A stretch of DNA of 64,000 bases. Source: Ralstonia wenshanensis. Lineage in GTDB: Bacteria > Pseudomonadota > Gammaproteobacteria > Burkholderiales > Burkholderiaceae. The notes under the pieces were generated by a model. That model saw only the letters and a program-made list of their open reading frames with translations, made no database searches and was not told the origin of the DNA. Below, one piece after another: positions 40,924 through 51,357 of this stretch (positions within the stretch are counted from its first letter, which is position 1; the number at the start of each line of letters is the position of its first letter). The position numbers and the translations under genes were made by a program. Location: contig NZ_CP076413.1 in assembly GCF_021173085.1 (NCBI RefSeq), positions 930,001-994,000 on the forward strand, given 5' to 3'.

Positions 40924-42195
40924 TTAGGCGACAGCCTTGATGCGCGGAGTGTTCTCGTCGTAGCGGCGAATGAAATCACGCAACTGCGGATACACCTGCT
41001 CGCGCCAGCGGCGGCCCGAGAAGATGCCGTAGTGGCCGCATTTGGGCGCCGTCAGGTGCTGCCTGCGCGCGTTCGGGATGCCGGTGCACAGGCCATGCGC
41101 GGCTTCGGTCTGACCGCTGCCTGAGATATCGTCCAGTTCGCCTTCGATGGTGAAAAGCGCGGTGCTCTTGATGTCCTGCGGACGCACCGGCTTGCCTTCC
41201 ACCACCCACGTGCCGTTGGCCAGATGGAATTCCTGGAACACGTCGCGGATGGTTTCCAGGTAATACTCGGCGGCCATATCGAGCACGGCGTTGTACTCGT
41301 CGTAGAAGCGCACGTGGGCTTCAGCGTCTTCCGTGTCGCCCTCGATCAGGTTCAGGTAGTAGTCGTAGTGGGATGACAGGTGACGGTCCGGGTTCATCGC
41401 CACGAAGCCGGCGTGCTGCAGGAAGCCTGGATACACTCTGCGACCGTGGCCCGGATAGTTGGCAGGCACCGTGTAGATCACGTTGTTCTCGAACCAACTG
41501 TGCGACTTGTTGGTGGCCAGCGAATTGACGGCGGTCGGGCTCTTACGGGCGTCGATCGGGCCGCCCATCATGGTCATGGTGCGCGGTGTCTTCTCGCCGT
41601 CCGAAGCCATCAGCGAGATGGCGGCCAGCACGGGCACGGTCGGCTGACACACTGAGATCACGTGCAGCTTGTCGGCACCGATGTGATTGATGAACTCGCG
41701 GATGTAGTTGATGTAGTCCGACAGGTGGAAGGCACCTTCTTCGGTCGGCACCATGCGGGCGTCGATCCAGTCGGTCACATACACCTTGTGGTCCTGCAGC
41801 AGCGTGCGCACGGTGTCACGCAGCAGCGTGGAGTGGTGGCCCGACAGCGGCGCACACACCAGCACGATCGGCTCATCCTTGAGCAGCTTGATGGTCTCGG
41901 CGTCGTCGGCGTAGCGCTTGAAGCGGATCAGACGGCAGAACGGCTTCTCGATGATCGTCTGTTCGACGATGGGAATGTCGCGGCCGTTGGACTTGACGGA
42001 GCGGATGCCGAATTCCGGCTTCTCATACTCCTTGCCCAGGCGGTACAGCAGCTCGTAGCCTGCAGCGTAGCGTTGCGCGCCGGGCATCAGGGAGAGCGGA
42101 CTCAGTGGGTTGGTGAAGGTCTTGGCGGTCGCTTGGGCCCAAGCCGTCATGGGGCTGAGCAGGGCGCGCTGGAATTCGTGAAGCTGGTAAAGCAT
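40924..42195 (-). CDS. phaZ: Intracellular poly(3-hydroxybutyrate) depolymerase
   Basis: At 423 residues it closely follows Ralstonia eutropha PhaZa1. The nucleophile is Cys183 in ISVCQPTVPVLAAISLMA, with Asp355 in EGELDDISGSG and His388 in KCGHYGIFSG, the numbering known for the characterised enzyme. It also has LVCAPLSGHHSTLLRDTVRT and VYVTDWIDARMVP. It degrades the cell's own PHB granules to release hydroxybutyrate oligomers or 3HB-CoA. No signal peptide is present, in agreement with an intracellular role. The TetR gene converges with it and shares a terminator. Confidence 0.93.
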   Translation of the reverse strand: MLYQLHEFQRALLSPMTAWAQATAKTFTNPLSPLSLMPGAQRYAAGYELLYRLGKEYEKPEFGIRSVKSNGRDIPIVEQTIIEKPFCRLIRFKRYADDAETIKLLKDEPIVLVCAPLSGHHSTLLRDTVRTLLQDHKVYVTDWIDARMVPTEEGAFHLSDYINYIREFINHIGADKLHVISVCQPTVPVLAAISLMASDGEKTPRTMTMMGGPIDARKSPTAVNSLATNKSHSWFENNVIYTVPANYPGHGRRVYPGFLQHAGFVAMNPDRHLSSHYDYYLNLIEGDTEDAEAHVRFYDEYNAVLDMAAEYYLETIRDVFQEFHLANGTWVVEGKPVRPQDIKSTALFTIEGELDDISGSGQTEAAHGLCTGIPNARRQHLTAPKCGHYGIFSGRRWREQVYPQLRDFIRRYDENTPRIKAVA

Positions 42196-42237
42196 GGCTG
42201 GACCGGTCCGTGGTGGCGAGGGCGACGCAAATGATTA

Positions 42238-42251
42238 TGCACCTAGGTGCA
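42238..42251. promoter_or_regulatory. 14-bp perfect palindrome upstream of phaZ
   Basis: TGCACCTAGGTGCA is an exact palindrome 43 bp before the phaZ ATG. Another copy of GCACCTA lies at about 42374. A repressor site is possible; no regulator is known. Confidence 0.4.
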
Positions 42252-42332
42252 GATTACTGCGATGCAGCATAAACCCTGATAACAGAGTGTTGCACGGCTT
42301 CTATGATGCGCCCGTGTCAGTCTAGCCCCATG

Positions 42333-42366
42333 CAGCAAAAAAGCGGCCGAAGCCGCTTTTCTTTTT
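42333..42366 (-). terminator. Terminator of the aromatic aminotransferase gene
   Basis: AAAAGCGGC (42339-42347), loop CGAA, GCCGCTTTT (42352-42360). On the minus strand it runs into TTTTTTGC. T-rich bases also follow on the plus strand. Confidence 0.85.
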
Positions 42367-42400
42367 GCAATTGCACCTAAGGCGTGACGCCTACGGCACC

Positions 42401-43597
42401 TTACAGAACGTCGGCGATGGCATTCACCACGGCGTCGATGTTGTGCGTGTTCAGCGCGGCCACGCAGATGCGGCCGGTCGACACGGCGTAGATGCCGTGC
42501 TCGTTGCGCAGGCGATCCACTTGCGCGGAGGTCAGACCCGAATACGAGAACATGCCGCGCTGGGCCTTCACGAACGAGAAGTCGGTCTTCACGCCCTTGG
42601 CGGCCAGCTTGTCGACGAGTGCGTTGCGCATCGATTTGATGCGGTCGCGCATTTCGCCCAGCTCCTGCTCCCACATCGCGCGCAACTCGGGGCTCGTCAG
42701 CACGCTGGCGACGATCGTGCCGCCGTGCGTCGGCGGGTTCGAGTAGTTCGTGCGGATCACGCGCTTGACTTGCGACAGCACGCGGGTGGCTTCGTCCTTG
42801 CTGGTCGTCACGATCGACAGCGCCCCGACGCGCTCGCCGTACAGCGAGAACGACTTCGAGAACGAGCTGGAGACGAAGAACGGCAGGCCGGATTCGGCAA
42901 ACAGGCGCACGGCCAGGCCATCTTGCTGGATGCCGTCGGCAAAGCCTTGATAGGCCATGTCCAGGAACGGAATCAGGTTCTTGGCCTTGATGACTTCCAC
43001 CACCTGCTTCCACTGCTCGGTGGTCATGTCCACGCCGGTCGGGTTGTGGCAGCAGGCGTGCAGCACGACGATCGTGTTCGGCGCGTAGCTGTTGAGCGAA
43101 TCCATCATGCCGGCGAAGTTCAGGCCGTGCGACGGGGCATCGTAGTACGCGTAGTTGACGACTTCGAAGCCGGCCGACTCGAACAGGGCGCGGTGATTTT
43201 CCCAGCTCGGGTCGGAAATGGCGACCTTGGCGTCCGGGTACAGGCGCTTGAGGAAGTCGGCACCGATCTTCAGTGCGCCGGTGCCGCCCAGGGCTTGTGC
43301 GGTGACCACGCGGCCTTCAGCGATCAGGGGCGATTCAGCGCCAAACAGCAGCTTCTGCACGGCCTGGTCGTAGGCAGCGATGCCTTCGATCGGCAGGTAG
43401 CCACGCGGGGCAGCGGCGGCCAGGCGGGCCTTCTCGGCTTCCTGCACGGCGCGCAGCACCGGAATTTTCCCTTCGTCGGTGAAGTACACGCCCACGCCCA
43501 GATTCACTTTGGTGCTGCGGGTATCGGCGTTGAAAGCTTCATTCAGGCCCAGGATGGGATCGCGCGGAGCCAGTTCGACGGCAGAGAAAAGCGACAT
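42401..43597 (-). CDS. tyrB: Aromatic/aspartate aminotransferase (TyrB-like)
   Basis: This 398-residue fold-type I aminotransferase of the AspC/TyrB group has DPILGLNEAFNADTRSTKVN, LGGTGALKIGADFLKRLYPD, HACCHNPTGVD, FLDMAYQGFADG and the PLP Lys248 in SSSFSKSFSLYGERVGALS. It uses 2-oxoglutarate and aspartate, tyrosine or phenylalanine. The blocks resemble TyrB more than AspC, but specificity is not proven. ATG at 43597; the frame is open 78 codons further but without homology. The gene is single and has its own terminator. Confidence 0.92.
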   Translation of the reverse strand: MSLFSAVELAPRDPILGLNEAFNADTRSTKVNLGVGVYFTDEGKIPVLRAVQEAEKARLAAAAPRGYLPIEGIAAYDQAVQKLLFGAESPLIAEGRVVTAQALGGTGALKIGADFLKRLYPDAKVAISDPSWENHRALFESAGFEVVNYAYYDAPSHGLNFAGMMDSLNSYAPNTIVVLHACCHNPTGVDMTTEQWKQVVEVIKAKNLIPFLDMAYQGFADGIQQDGLAVRLFAESGLPFFVSSSFSKSFSLYGERVGALSIVTTSKDEATRVLSQVKRVIRTNYSNPPTHGGTIVASVLTSPELRAMWEQELGEMRDRIKSMRNALVDKLAAKGVKTDFSFVKAQRGMFSYSGLTSAQVDRLRNEHGIYAVSTGRICVAALNTHNIDAVVNAIADVL

Positions 43598-43933
43598 GAG
43601 ATGTCTCGATCGGTTGGTTCGGAATTCGGTGGGATCTTGCAGGCGGTGCGGCGCGGACTCCGGGGCGGGTCGCCCGGCGCCAGATGTACAACGAGGCGCG
43701 CACGAGGATGGATTGTACCGAATACAGGCTCTAATCGCCTGAAAAATCCTTGCAGAACAGGCGCCTAAAGCGTTTGAACGGCCAGTACAGATGTGCGGGC
43801 CCCGCCGTCCAAACGATTGCTCGGGCTGCACGCTACACTAGACGATTGGTTGCAATTGCCGCTGCCGCCCTCATTTTCCGAGGGCGTGCGAGTCACTTTG
43901 TCGACTTCCCGCGCTGCCATCCTACCCGCCGCC
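43598..43933. other. Divergent intergenic region between tyrB and uvrB
   Basis: No gene is convincing. It must hold both promoters; TACAAT on the minus strand near 43715 is a possible -10 for the aminotransferase gene. I found no CTGT-N8-ACAG LexA box for uvrB. Confidence 0.4.
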
Positions 43934-46024
<2,091 letters not shown>

Positions 46025-46192
46025 ACTGCGCGGCCACGTGCATTGTCAGAGTCCCGCTGTCTTGCGCAAGGCAGGCGGCGGGTGACTGTCGACAGCATTT
46101 CAAATCAAGCTCAGGCGCTGCGCGTCGCCTGACTGGGGAACCGGCACGTGCTGCAGCGTTCGATTGCACGCGTTCGCCATCAAGGGAGTTCG

Positions 46193-48277
46193 ATGTTCGA
46201 TTTTTTGCTCAACCCGTGGCGCAAGTGGCGCGCTTCGCGGCACGCCAGCCATCAGCTCGATGCCATCCTCGCCCAGTTCGAGCCGACGCGCAGCCTGGCC
46301 GAACGCAATGAATGGCTGATCGAGCTGGGCTACTGGCTGCGCCGCGCGGATCGGCCTGCGGGTGCGGCGTCTGAGTCCTGGCGTTATGCCCGCCTGCGTT
46401 ATCTGCTGCAGGTGCTGGAGAACAATCCGGCCCTGGCCGAACGCGTCGGGCAGACATTGCGCAGCATCGTGCAGGACAACGATCCCGTATCGCTGCTGTG
46501 CGATACGGGGTTGTCTTCACGCTCGGGTTTCTGGAGCGAGTTGATCGACCGCTGGCAGGCGCGCTGGCTACCGCCCGCACCGAATCAGGCGCAACTGGCA
46601 ACATTGTTTGCACTGCTGTTTGTGGGGCCGACCGATGCACAGTGGGTCGATGGCCTGGACGACGAACTGGTCACGCGCCTTTACGCGCTGTTCCGCGCGG
46701 GGATGACGGATGCCGATCACGCAGCCGGCCAGACAAGACTTGAGCGCAGCCTTGGCATCGGCATCCAGATCCTGATCAGCCAAGTCCGTGCGGCGGGTTT
46801 GTCGCGCGGTATCCGCAGCCGCATGGACCACGCGGAACTCACCGATTCTCCGTTCTATCTGCTGGCCGACGCTGCCAACGCGATCTTCCTGGAACGCCCC
46901 AATACGGAGCTGGCGAGCCCCGAGCGGTTCCTGCAGGAGCTGAACTATTTCCGCGCCGTGCTTGACCGCTGCCGAACGGCGACGGCTAGCGTGTATCAGC
47001 ATCTGGATGAGAACGGTGTCTCGGTGGAGGTCGTCTTCCAGGTCGAGCGCATGAAGGCGTGGCTGGGCCGCATCGATTTGCTGCTGACGGCGTGGGCGGA
47101 CACGCAGGGCTCGCGTCGCTTCGTGCATATGACGGCCGAGCTGGTATCGGCCAGTCAGCATCGCCGCAGCGTGGGGTATCTCGTCCGTTCCACGTTTGCC
47201 GATCTGGCGCGCAAGGTGGTCGAGCGCTCCGCGGAAAGCGGCGAGCACTACATCACCCGCGACGGCAAGGAATACGGGGCGATGGTCAAGGCCGCAGCCG
47301 GCGGCGGCGTCATTACGGCGGCCACGGTGTACATCAAGTTCTTCATCACCGGGGCGCATTTGTCGCGCTTTACCGAAGGGTTGTTCGCGTCGATCAACTA
47401 TGCGGTCAGCTTTCTCGGCATCCATTTCGCACATTTCACGCTGGCCACCAAGCAACCCGCCATGACGGCGCCCGCACTGGCGCACCGGCTCGATCAGGTG
47501 GGTCGCCAGGAAGGGCTGGACCGCTTTGTCGACGACACAGTTGCCATGATCCGCTCCAACGCGGCGGCGATCGCCGGCAACCTGGTGGCCGTGGCGCCGG
47601 TGGCTTTCCTCGTGCAATGGCTGGCCGGGCGGTTCTTCCATGCGGATCTGATTTCGGCCGCGAAGGCGATGGCGACCATCGATTCGTTTTCGATTCTCGG
47701 GCCGACGCCGCTGTACGCGATCTTCACGGGTGTGCTGCTGTGGGCCTCAAGCCTGGCGGCGGGGTGGGCCGACAACTGGTTTGCGCTGCACCGAGTGCAT
47801 GACGTGATTGCCTACCACCGGCGCCTGCGGTTCATGGTGGGCACGCAGGGGGCGCAGCGCATTGCCAGCTTCTGGAAACGCAATCTTTCGGGCATTGTCG
47901 CCAACGTATCGCTGGGCTTCATGCTCGGGCTGGGGCCCGAGATCCTGTCGTTTTTCGGCCCGCATATGGAAGTGCGCCACGTCACGCTGTCGACCGGTGC
48001 GGTGGCAACTGCCGTGGGCGTGCTTGGCCCCGACGTGATGCATACGGCGCCGTTCTGGCTGGCGGTGGCGGGCATTGCGCTGATGGGGGTGCTGAACGTG
48101 CTGGTGTCGTTCGCACTGGCCTTCAATATGGCGATGCGCTCGCGCAACCTGCGCGGGGTCGATCGCAAACGCGTGACGGGTGCCGTGTGGCGGCGCATCT
48201 TACGGGACCCGCTGTGCCTGCTGGTGCCGCGCGCCCCGACTGCGAGCACGCCGCCCAGCACCAGCACGCCGGCCTAG
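46193..48277 (+). CDS. PF10136-type membrane protein (misnamed 'site-specific recombinase')
   Basis: At 694 residues, the first half is soluble and helical (LDAILAQFEPTRSLAERNEW, WRYARLRYLLQVLENNPALA). The second half has at least six hydrophobic helices, including AGNLVAVAPVAFLVQWLAGR, ILGPTPLYAIFTGVLLWASS and FWLAVAGIALMGVLNVLVSF, with conserved RLRFMVGTQGAQRIASFWKR between. Databases call the family 'site-specific recombinase Gcr', but no tyrosine or serine recombinase catalytic residues are visible and the layout is that of an integral membrane protein. Its role is unknown. AAGGGAG precedes the ATG. It converges with the rbs operon. Confidence 0.85.
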   Translation: MFDFLLNPWRKWRASRHASHQLDAILAQFEPTRSLAERNEWLIELGYWLRRADRPAGAASESWRYARLRYLLQVLENNPALAERVGQTLRSIVQDNDPVSLLCDTGLSSRSGFWSELIDRWQARWLPPAPNQAQLATLFALLFVGPTDAQWVDGLDDELVTRLYALFRAGMTDADHAAGQTRLERSLGIGIQILISQVRAAGLSRGIRSRMDHAELTDSPFYLLADAANAIFLERPNTELASPERFLQELNYFRAVLDRCRTATASVYQHLDENGVSVEVVFQVERMKAWLGRIDLLLTAWADTQGSRRFVHMTAELVSASQHRRSVGYLVRSTFADLARKVVERSAESGEHYITRDGKEYGAMVKAAAGGGVITAATVYIKFFITGAHLSRFTEGLFASINYAVSFLGIHFAHFTLATKQPAMTAPALAHRLDQVGRQEGLDRFVDDTVAMIRSNAAAIAGNLVAVAPVAFLVQWLAGRFFHADLISAAKAMATIDSFSILGPTPLYAIFTGVLLWASSLAAGWADNWFALHRVHDVIAYHRRLRFMVGTQGAQRIASFWKRNLSGIVANVSLGFMLGLGPEILSFFGPHMEVRHVTLSTGAVATAVGVLGPDVMHTAPFWLAVAGIALMGVLNVLVSFALAFNMAMRSRNLRGVDRKRVTGAVWRRILRDPLCLLVPRAPTASTPPSTSTPA

Positions 48278-48287
48278 GTCTAGTGGT

Positions 48288-49253
48288 CTAGTGGGTTGCG
48301 GGCGCGGCAGGCGCGCCCAACTCGCTGCGGAACGGGATGGACGGCTGCGCGCCGAGCCGCGTGACTGACACTGCCGCAGCGGCCTGCCCAAATTCGATGG
48401 CTGCATCGTGCATCGCACCCTCTGCCAGCGCCGCGGCCAGCGCGCCGACAAACGTATCGCCGGCAGCGGTGGTGTCGATGGCGTGCGCGGTGGGGGCCGC
48501 CATCAGCACGCGCGAATGGGCATCCACGTAGGCAACGCCGCGCGCACCCAGCGTGACAATCACGTGCCGCGCACCTTGCGCATGGAGATCAGCAGCCGCA
48601 TCCAGCGCAGCTTCGGGCGAATCGACAGTCCGCGCTGTCAGCAGCGCGGCTTCGGTCTCGTTCGGGATCAGGTAATCGCACGCGGCGATCCATGGCGTGG
48701 GCAGTGGGCCGAGGGCGGGTGCCGGGTTCAGGATGACCGTCTTGCCAAGCCGCTGGCCCAGTTTGAGCGCGCATTCCACCGCATCGGGCGGAGATTCCAA
48801 CTGACAGACGATCACGCGCGCGCGTTCGAACGCGGCACGCTGCGCTTCGATCATCGTTGGCGTCAGCAATTCGTTGGCGCCGGCCACGATGACGATGGTG
48901 TTCTGGCCGCTGTTGGCCACGGTCACGCAGGCGATGCCGGTGGCCGCCCCGGCGTGCACCGACACCATCGACGTGTCCACGCCTTCGCGGCGCAGGCCGT
49001 CGCGTAACGCCGTCCCGTAAGCGTCGTCGCCCACGCAGCCGAGCATGGCGACACGGGCGCCCAGACGCGCGGCTGCTACGGCCTGGTTGGCGCCCTTGCC
49101 GCCCGGGATGGTTTCCAGCGCAGGGGCAGCAACCGTTTGCCCGGGCCGCGGCAAGCGTGGCGTGCGGATCACGAGATCCATATTCAAGCTGCCGACGATC
49201 AATACGTCGGCAGCGGGGTGCGCAGAAGAGGCGGAAGGGCGCTTGGCCACCAT
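48288..49253 (-). CDS. rbsK: Ribokinase
   Basis: This 321-residue PfkB-family kinase makes ribose 5-phosphate from ribose and ATP. It has IVGSLNMDLVIRTPRLPRPG, the Gly-rich IPGGKGANQAVAAARLGA substrate loop, VGDDAYG, NPAPALGPLP, NETEAALLTA and the catalytic base Asp in IDTTAAGDTFVGALAAAL. The ATG at 49253 matches the conserved N-terminus; the long open extension upstream overlaps rbsR and is ignored. It is the last gene of the rbs operon, 37 bp after rbsR. Confidence 0.94.
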   Translation of the reverse strand: MVAKRPSASSAHPAADVLIVGSLNMDLVIRTPRLPRPGQTVAAPALETIPGGKGANQAVAAARLGARVAMLGCVGDDAYGTALRDGLRREGVDTSMVSVHAGAATGIACVTVANSGQNTIVIVAGANELLTPTMIEAQRAAFERARVIVCQLESPPDAVECALKLGQRLGKTVILNPAPALGPLPTPWIAACDYLIPNETEAALLTARTVDSPEAALDAAADLHAQGARHVIVTLGARGVAYVDAHSRVLMAAPTAHAIDTTAAGDTFVGALAAALAEGAMHDAAIEFGQAAAAVSVTRLGAQPSIPFRSELGAPAAPATH

Positions 49254-49290
49254 GGCGGGACGACGTTGAAAGCGTGAAAGGAATGCGGGC

Positions 49291-50331
49291 TCAGGCGGCG
49301 CGGGCCGGGCGCTCGGGTTCGGCGGTCGATTCGCGCAAAGACAGGCGCGGCGGCAGCACGATGCGGCGCGCACGGGGCTCTTCCACGGGGTGGCGCAAGG
49401 CGTTGTCGCCGAGGTGTTCAAGCAGCGTCTGCGCGGTGGTCTCGCCCAACTGGCGGATCGATTGGCCAACGGTGGACAGGGCCGGATAGACGTAGCGGCT
49501 CAGTTCGATGTCGTCAAAGCCCATCACGGACAGCGCCTTCGGCACGGGAATGCCCAGCTCAGCCGCAGCGCGCAGCGCGCCGATGCCCATCAGGTCATTG
49601 CCGGCAAAGATGGCCGTGGGCATCTCTCCTTCGGTCAGCAACTGGCGCGCGGCGCGATAGCCGCCGGGGCTGGTGAAATCGCCTTCGGCAATGCGTGCGG
49701 ACGCTTCCGGCACGCCGGCTTCGCGCAGAGCGCGGTGGAAACCGGCCAGGCGCTCTGCCGTCACGCTCAGTGACGACGGCCCACTGATGCAGGCGATGCG
49801 GCGGTGGCCGAGGTCCAGCAGATGCTTGGTCGCCATGTACGCGCCTTCTTCGTGATCGACCTGCACCTGATCGGCCTGGATGCCTTCGGTCGGGCGGTCG
49901 ACCATCACGATGGGCAGGGCGGATTCACCAAGCGCTTCCACCAATGCCGTGTCCGGCCCGGCGCTGCTGACGATGATGCCGTCGACGCGTTTTTCCATCA
50001 GCACGCGCAGGTAGTCGCGCTGCTTGCGGGGGTCGTCGTCGGAGTTGCAGAGGATGACGCTGTAGCCGGCGGCAGCGCACACGTCTTCAATGCCGCGTGC
50101 CAACTCCGCAAAGTACGGGTTGGTGGCGGTGGGTACGAGCACACCGATGGTGCGTGTAGTGCGATGTTTGAGCGAGCGCGCCACGGCGCTGGGCACATAG
50201 CGCGTGGCGCGAATGGCTTCTTCCACGCGCTTGCGTGTCTCGGCGTTGACCGGTCTTGTGTTGTTGATGACGTGCGAGACGGTGGTGAACGAAACTCCGG
50301 CCAGTGCGGCCACGTCCTTGATGGTTGCCAT
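49291..50331 (-). CDS. rbsR: LacI-family ribose operon repressor
   Basis: At 346 residues it has the LacI helix-turn-helix at 2-50 (ATIKDVAALAGVSFTTVSHV, INNTRPVNAETRKRVEEA). The periplasmic-binding-like domain includes RTIGVLVPTATNPYFAELAR, NSDDDPRKQRDYLRVLMEKR, RRIACISGPSS and FAGNDLMGIGALRAA. It should repress the rbs operon until ribose binds. A perfect CGCAAACGTTTGCG operator lies upstream of rbsB. It is the fourth gene of the operon, 18 bp after rbsC. Confidence 0.92.
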   Translation of the reverse strand: MATIKDVAALAGVSFTTVSHVINNTRPVNAETRKRVEEAIRATRYVPSAVARSLKHRTTRTIGVLVPTATNPYFAELARGIEDVCAAAGYSVILCNSDDDPRKQRDYLRVLMEKRVDGIIVSSAGPDTALVEALGESALPIVMVDRPTEGIQADQVQVDHEEGAYMATKHLLDLGHRRIACISGPSSLSVTAERLAGFHRALREAGVPEASARIAEGDFTSPGGYRAARQLLTEGEMPTAIFAGNDLMGIGALRAAAELGIPVPKALSVMGFDDIELSRYVYPALSTVGQSIRQLGETTAQTLLEHLGDNALRHPVEEPRARRIVLPPRLSLRESTAEPERPARAA

Positions 50332-50349
50332 GACGATCTCCTCTGTCTC

Positions 50350-51357
50350 TTAATGTTGCTTGCTGCGGTTGCGCTTGCTGCGATAGGTATCCATGACCAC
50401 GGCCGCGACGATGACCGCGCCCGTGATGATTCGTTTGGTGGGCTCCGATGCGCCGATCTGCGCAAGGCCCGATTCGAGCACCGAGATGATCAGCACGCCA
50501 AACAGCGTGCGCACGACCGAACCGCGCCCGCCCATCAGGCTCGTGCCGCCGATCACCACGGCCGCGATCACTTGCAGTTCCATGCCCACCCCGGCGTTCG
50601 GATCAGCCGCTTCCAGGCGCGACACCTGGAACAGCGCGGCCAGGCCCGAGAGCAGCCCCATCAACGCGAACACCGCAATCTTGTAGGGGCGCGGATTCAC
50701 GCCCGCCAGCCGTACGGCTTCTTCATTCGTGCCGATAGCCACCAGGTAGCGGCCGAACACCGTGCGCACCAGCACGATCTGGCCAACGATCGTGATGACA
50801 ATCGCAATCAGGAAAGATGGCGCAATGCCCAGTGCGATGGGATTGGCCAGCCAGTCGACCGCGCTGCCGATGTACACCGTGCGCGAATCTGTGAGGCTGT
50901 AGGCGAGGCCGCGCGCCATCTCCAACACGCCCAGTGACACGATGAACGACGGGATACCCCAATGCACGGTGACCGCCCCGGTCAACATGCCGGCCGCCGT
51001 GGCCAGCACTACGCCCGCCAACGCGGCCGGCAACAAGCCCCAGCCGAACTGGGTCATGGCAACAGACAGTACCGAAGCCGCCAGCGCCAGCACCGAGCCC
51101 ACCGACAGATCGATCCCTCCGATCATCAGGATGAACGTCATGCCCACCGCCATCACCAGCAGGTCGGGGATCTCGTTGGCAATGGTTGTGAACGTGGGCA
51201 GCGAGAAGAACGTCGGTGACAGCGTGCCGAACAACACCAGCATGGCGATCAGCGCAGCGAGCAACCCGCCGATGGTCCCAAGCGACATGCCCAGCGCTGC
51301 GCGCGTGCCGGCAGCCGCTGCGGGCGGCGTGGGGGGCAGGGTGGAATCAGAGCGCAT
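50350..51357 (-). CDS. rbsC: Ribose ABC transporter permease
   Basis: This 335-residue integral membrane protein has about ten helices. IPDLLVMAVGMTFILMIGGI DLSVGSVLAL is the family hallmark. GIPSFIVSLGVLEMARGLAY and EAVRLAGVNPRPYKIAVFAL (the cytoplasmic coupling segment) follow, then AAVVIGGTSLMGGRGSVVRT. It forms the channel with RbsA and takes ribose from RbsB. Its start overlaps the rbsA stop by 11 bases. Confidence 0.93.
   Translation of the reverse strand: MRSDSTLPPTPPAAAAGTRAALGMSLGTIGGLLAALIAMLVLFGTLSPTFFSLPTFTTIANEIPDLLVMAVGMTFILMIGGIDLSVGSVLALAASVLSVAMTQFGWGLLPAALAGVVLATAAGMLTGAVTVHWGIPSFIVSLGVLEMARGLAYSLTDSRTVYIGSAVDWLANPIALGIAPSFLIAIVITIVGQIVLVRTVFGRYLVAIGTNEEAVRLAGVNPRPYKIAVFALMGLLSGLAALFQVSRLEAADPNAGVGMELQVIAAVVIGGTSLMGGRGSVVRTLFGVLIISVLESGLAQIGASEPTKRIITGAVIVAAVVMDTYRSKRNRSKQH

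Noticed and set aside
40924-42195. Cys183 in the PHB depolymerase as a lost catalytic serine
   Set aside because: Intracellular PHB depolymerases of this type naturally use Cys183 with Asp355 and His388, all present here.
43598-43933. LexA box for uvrB
   Set aside because: No CTGT-N8-ACAG match was found upstream; only partial ACAG half-sites are present.
46193-48277. A mobile element encoding a recombinase
   Set aside because: The product is a membrane protein without recombinase residues, and no terminal repeats or target duplications surround it.
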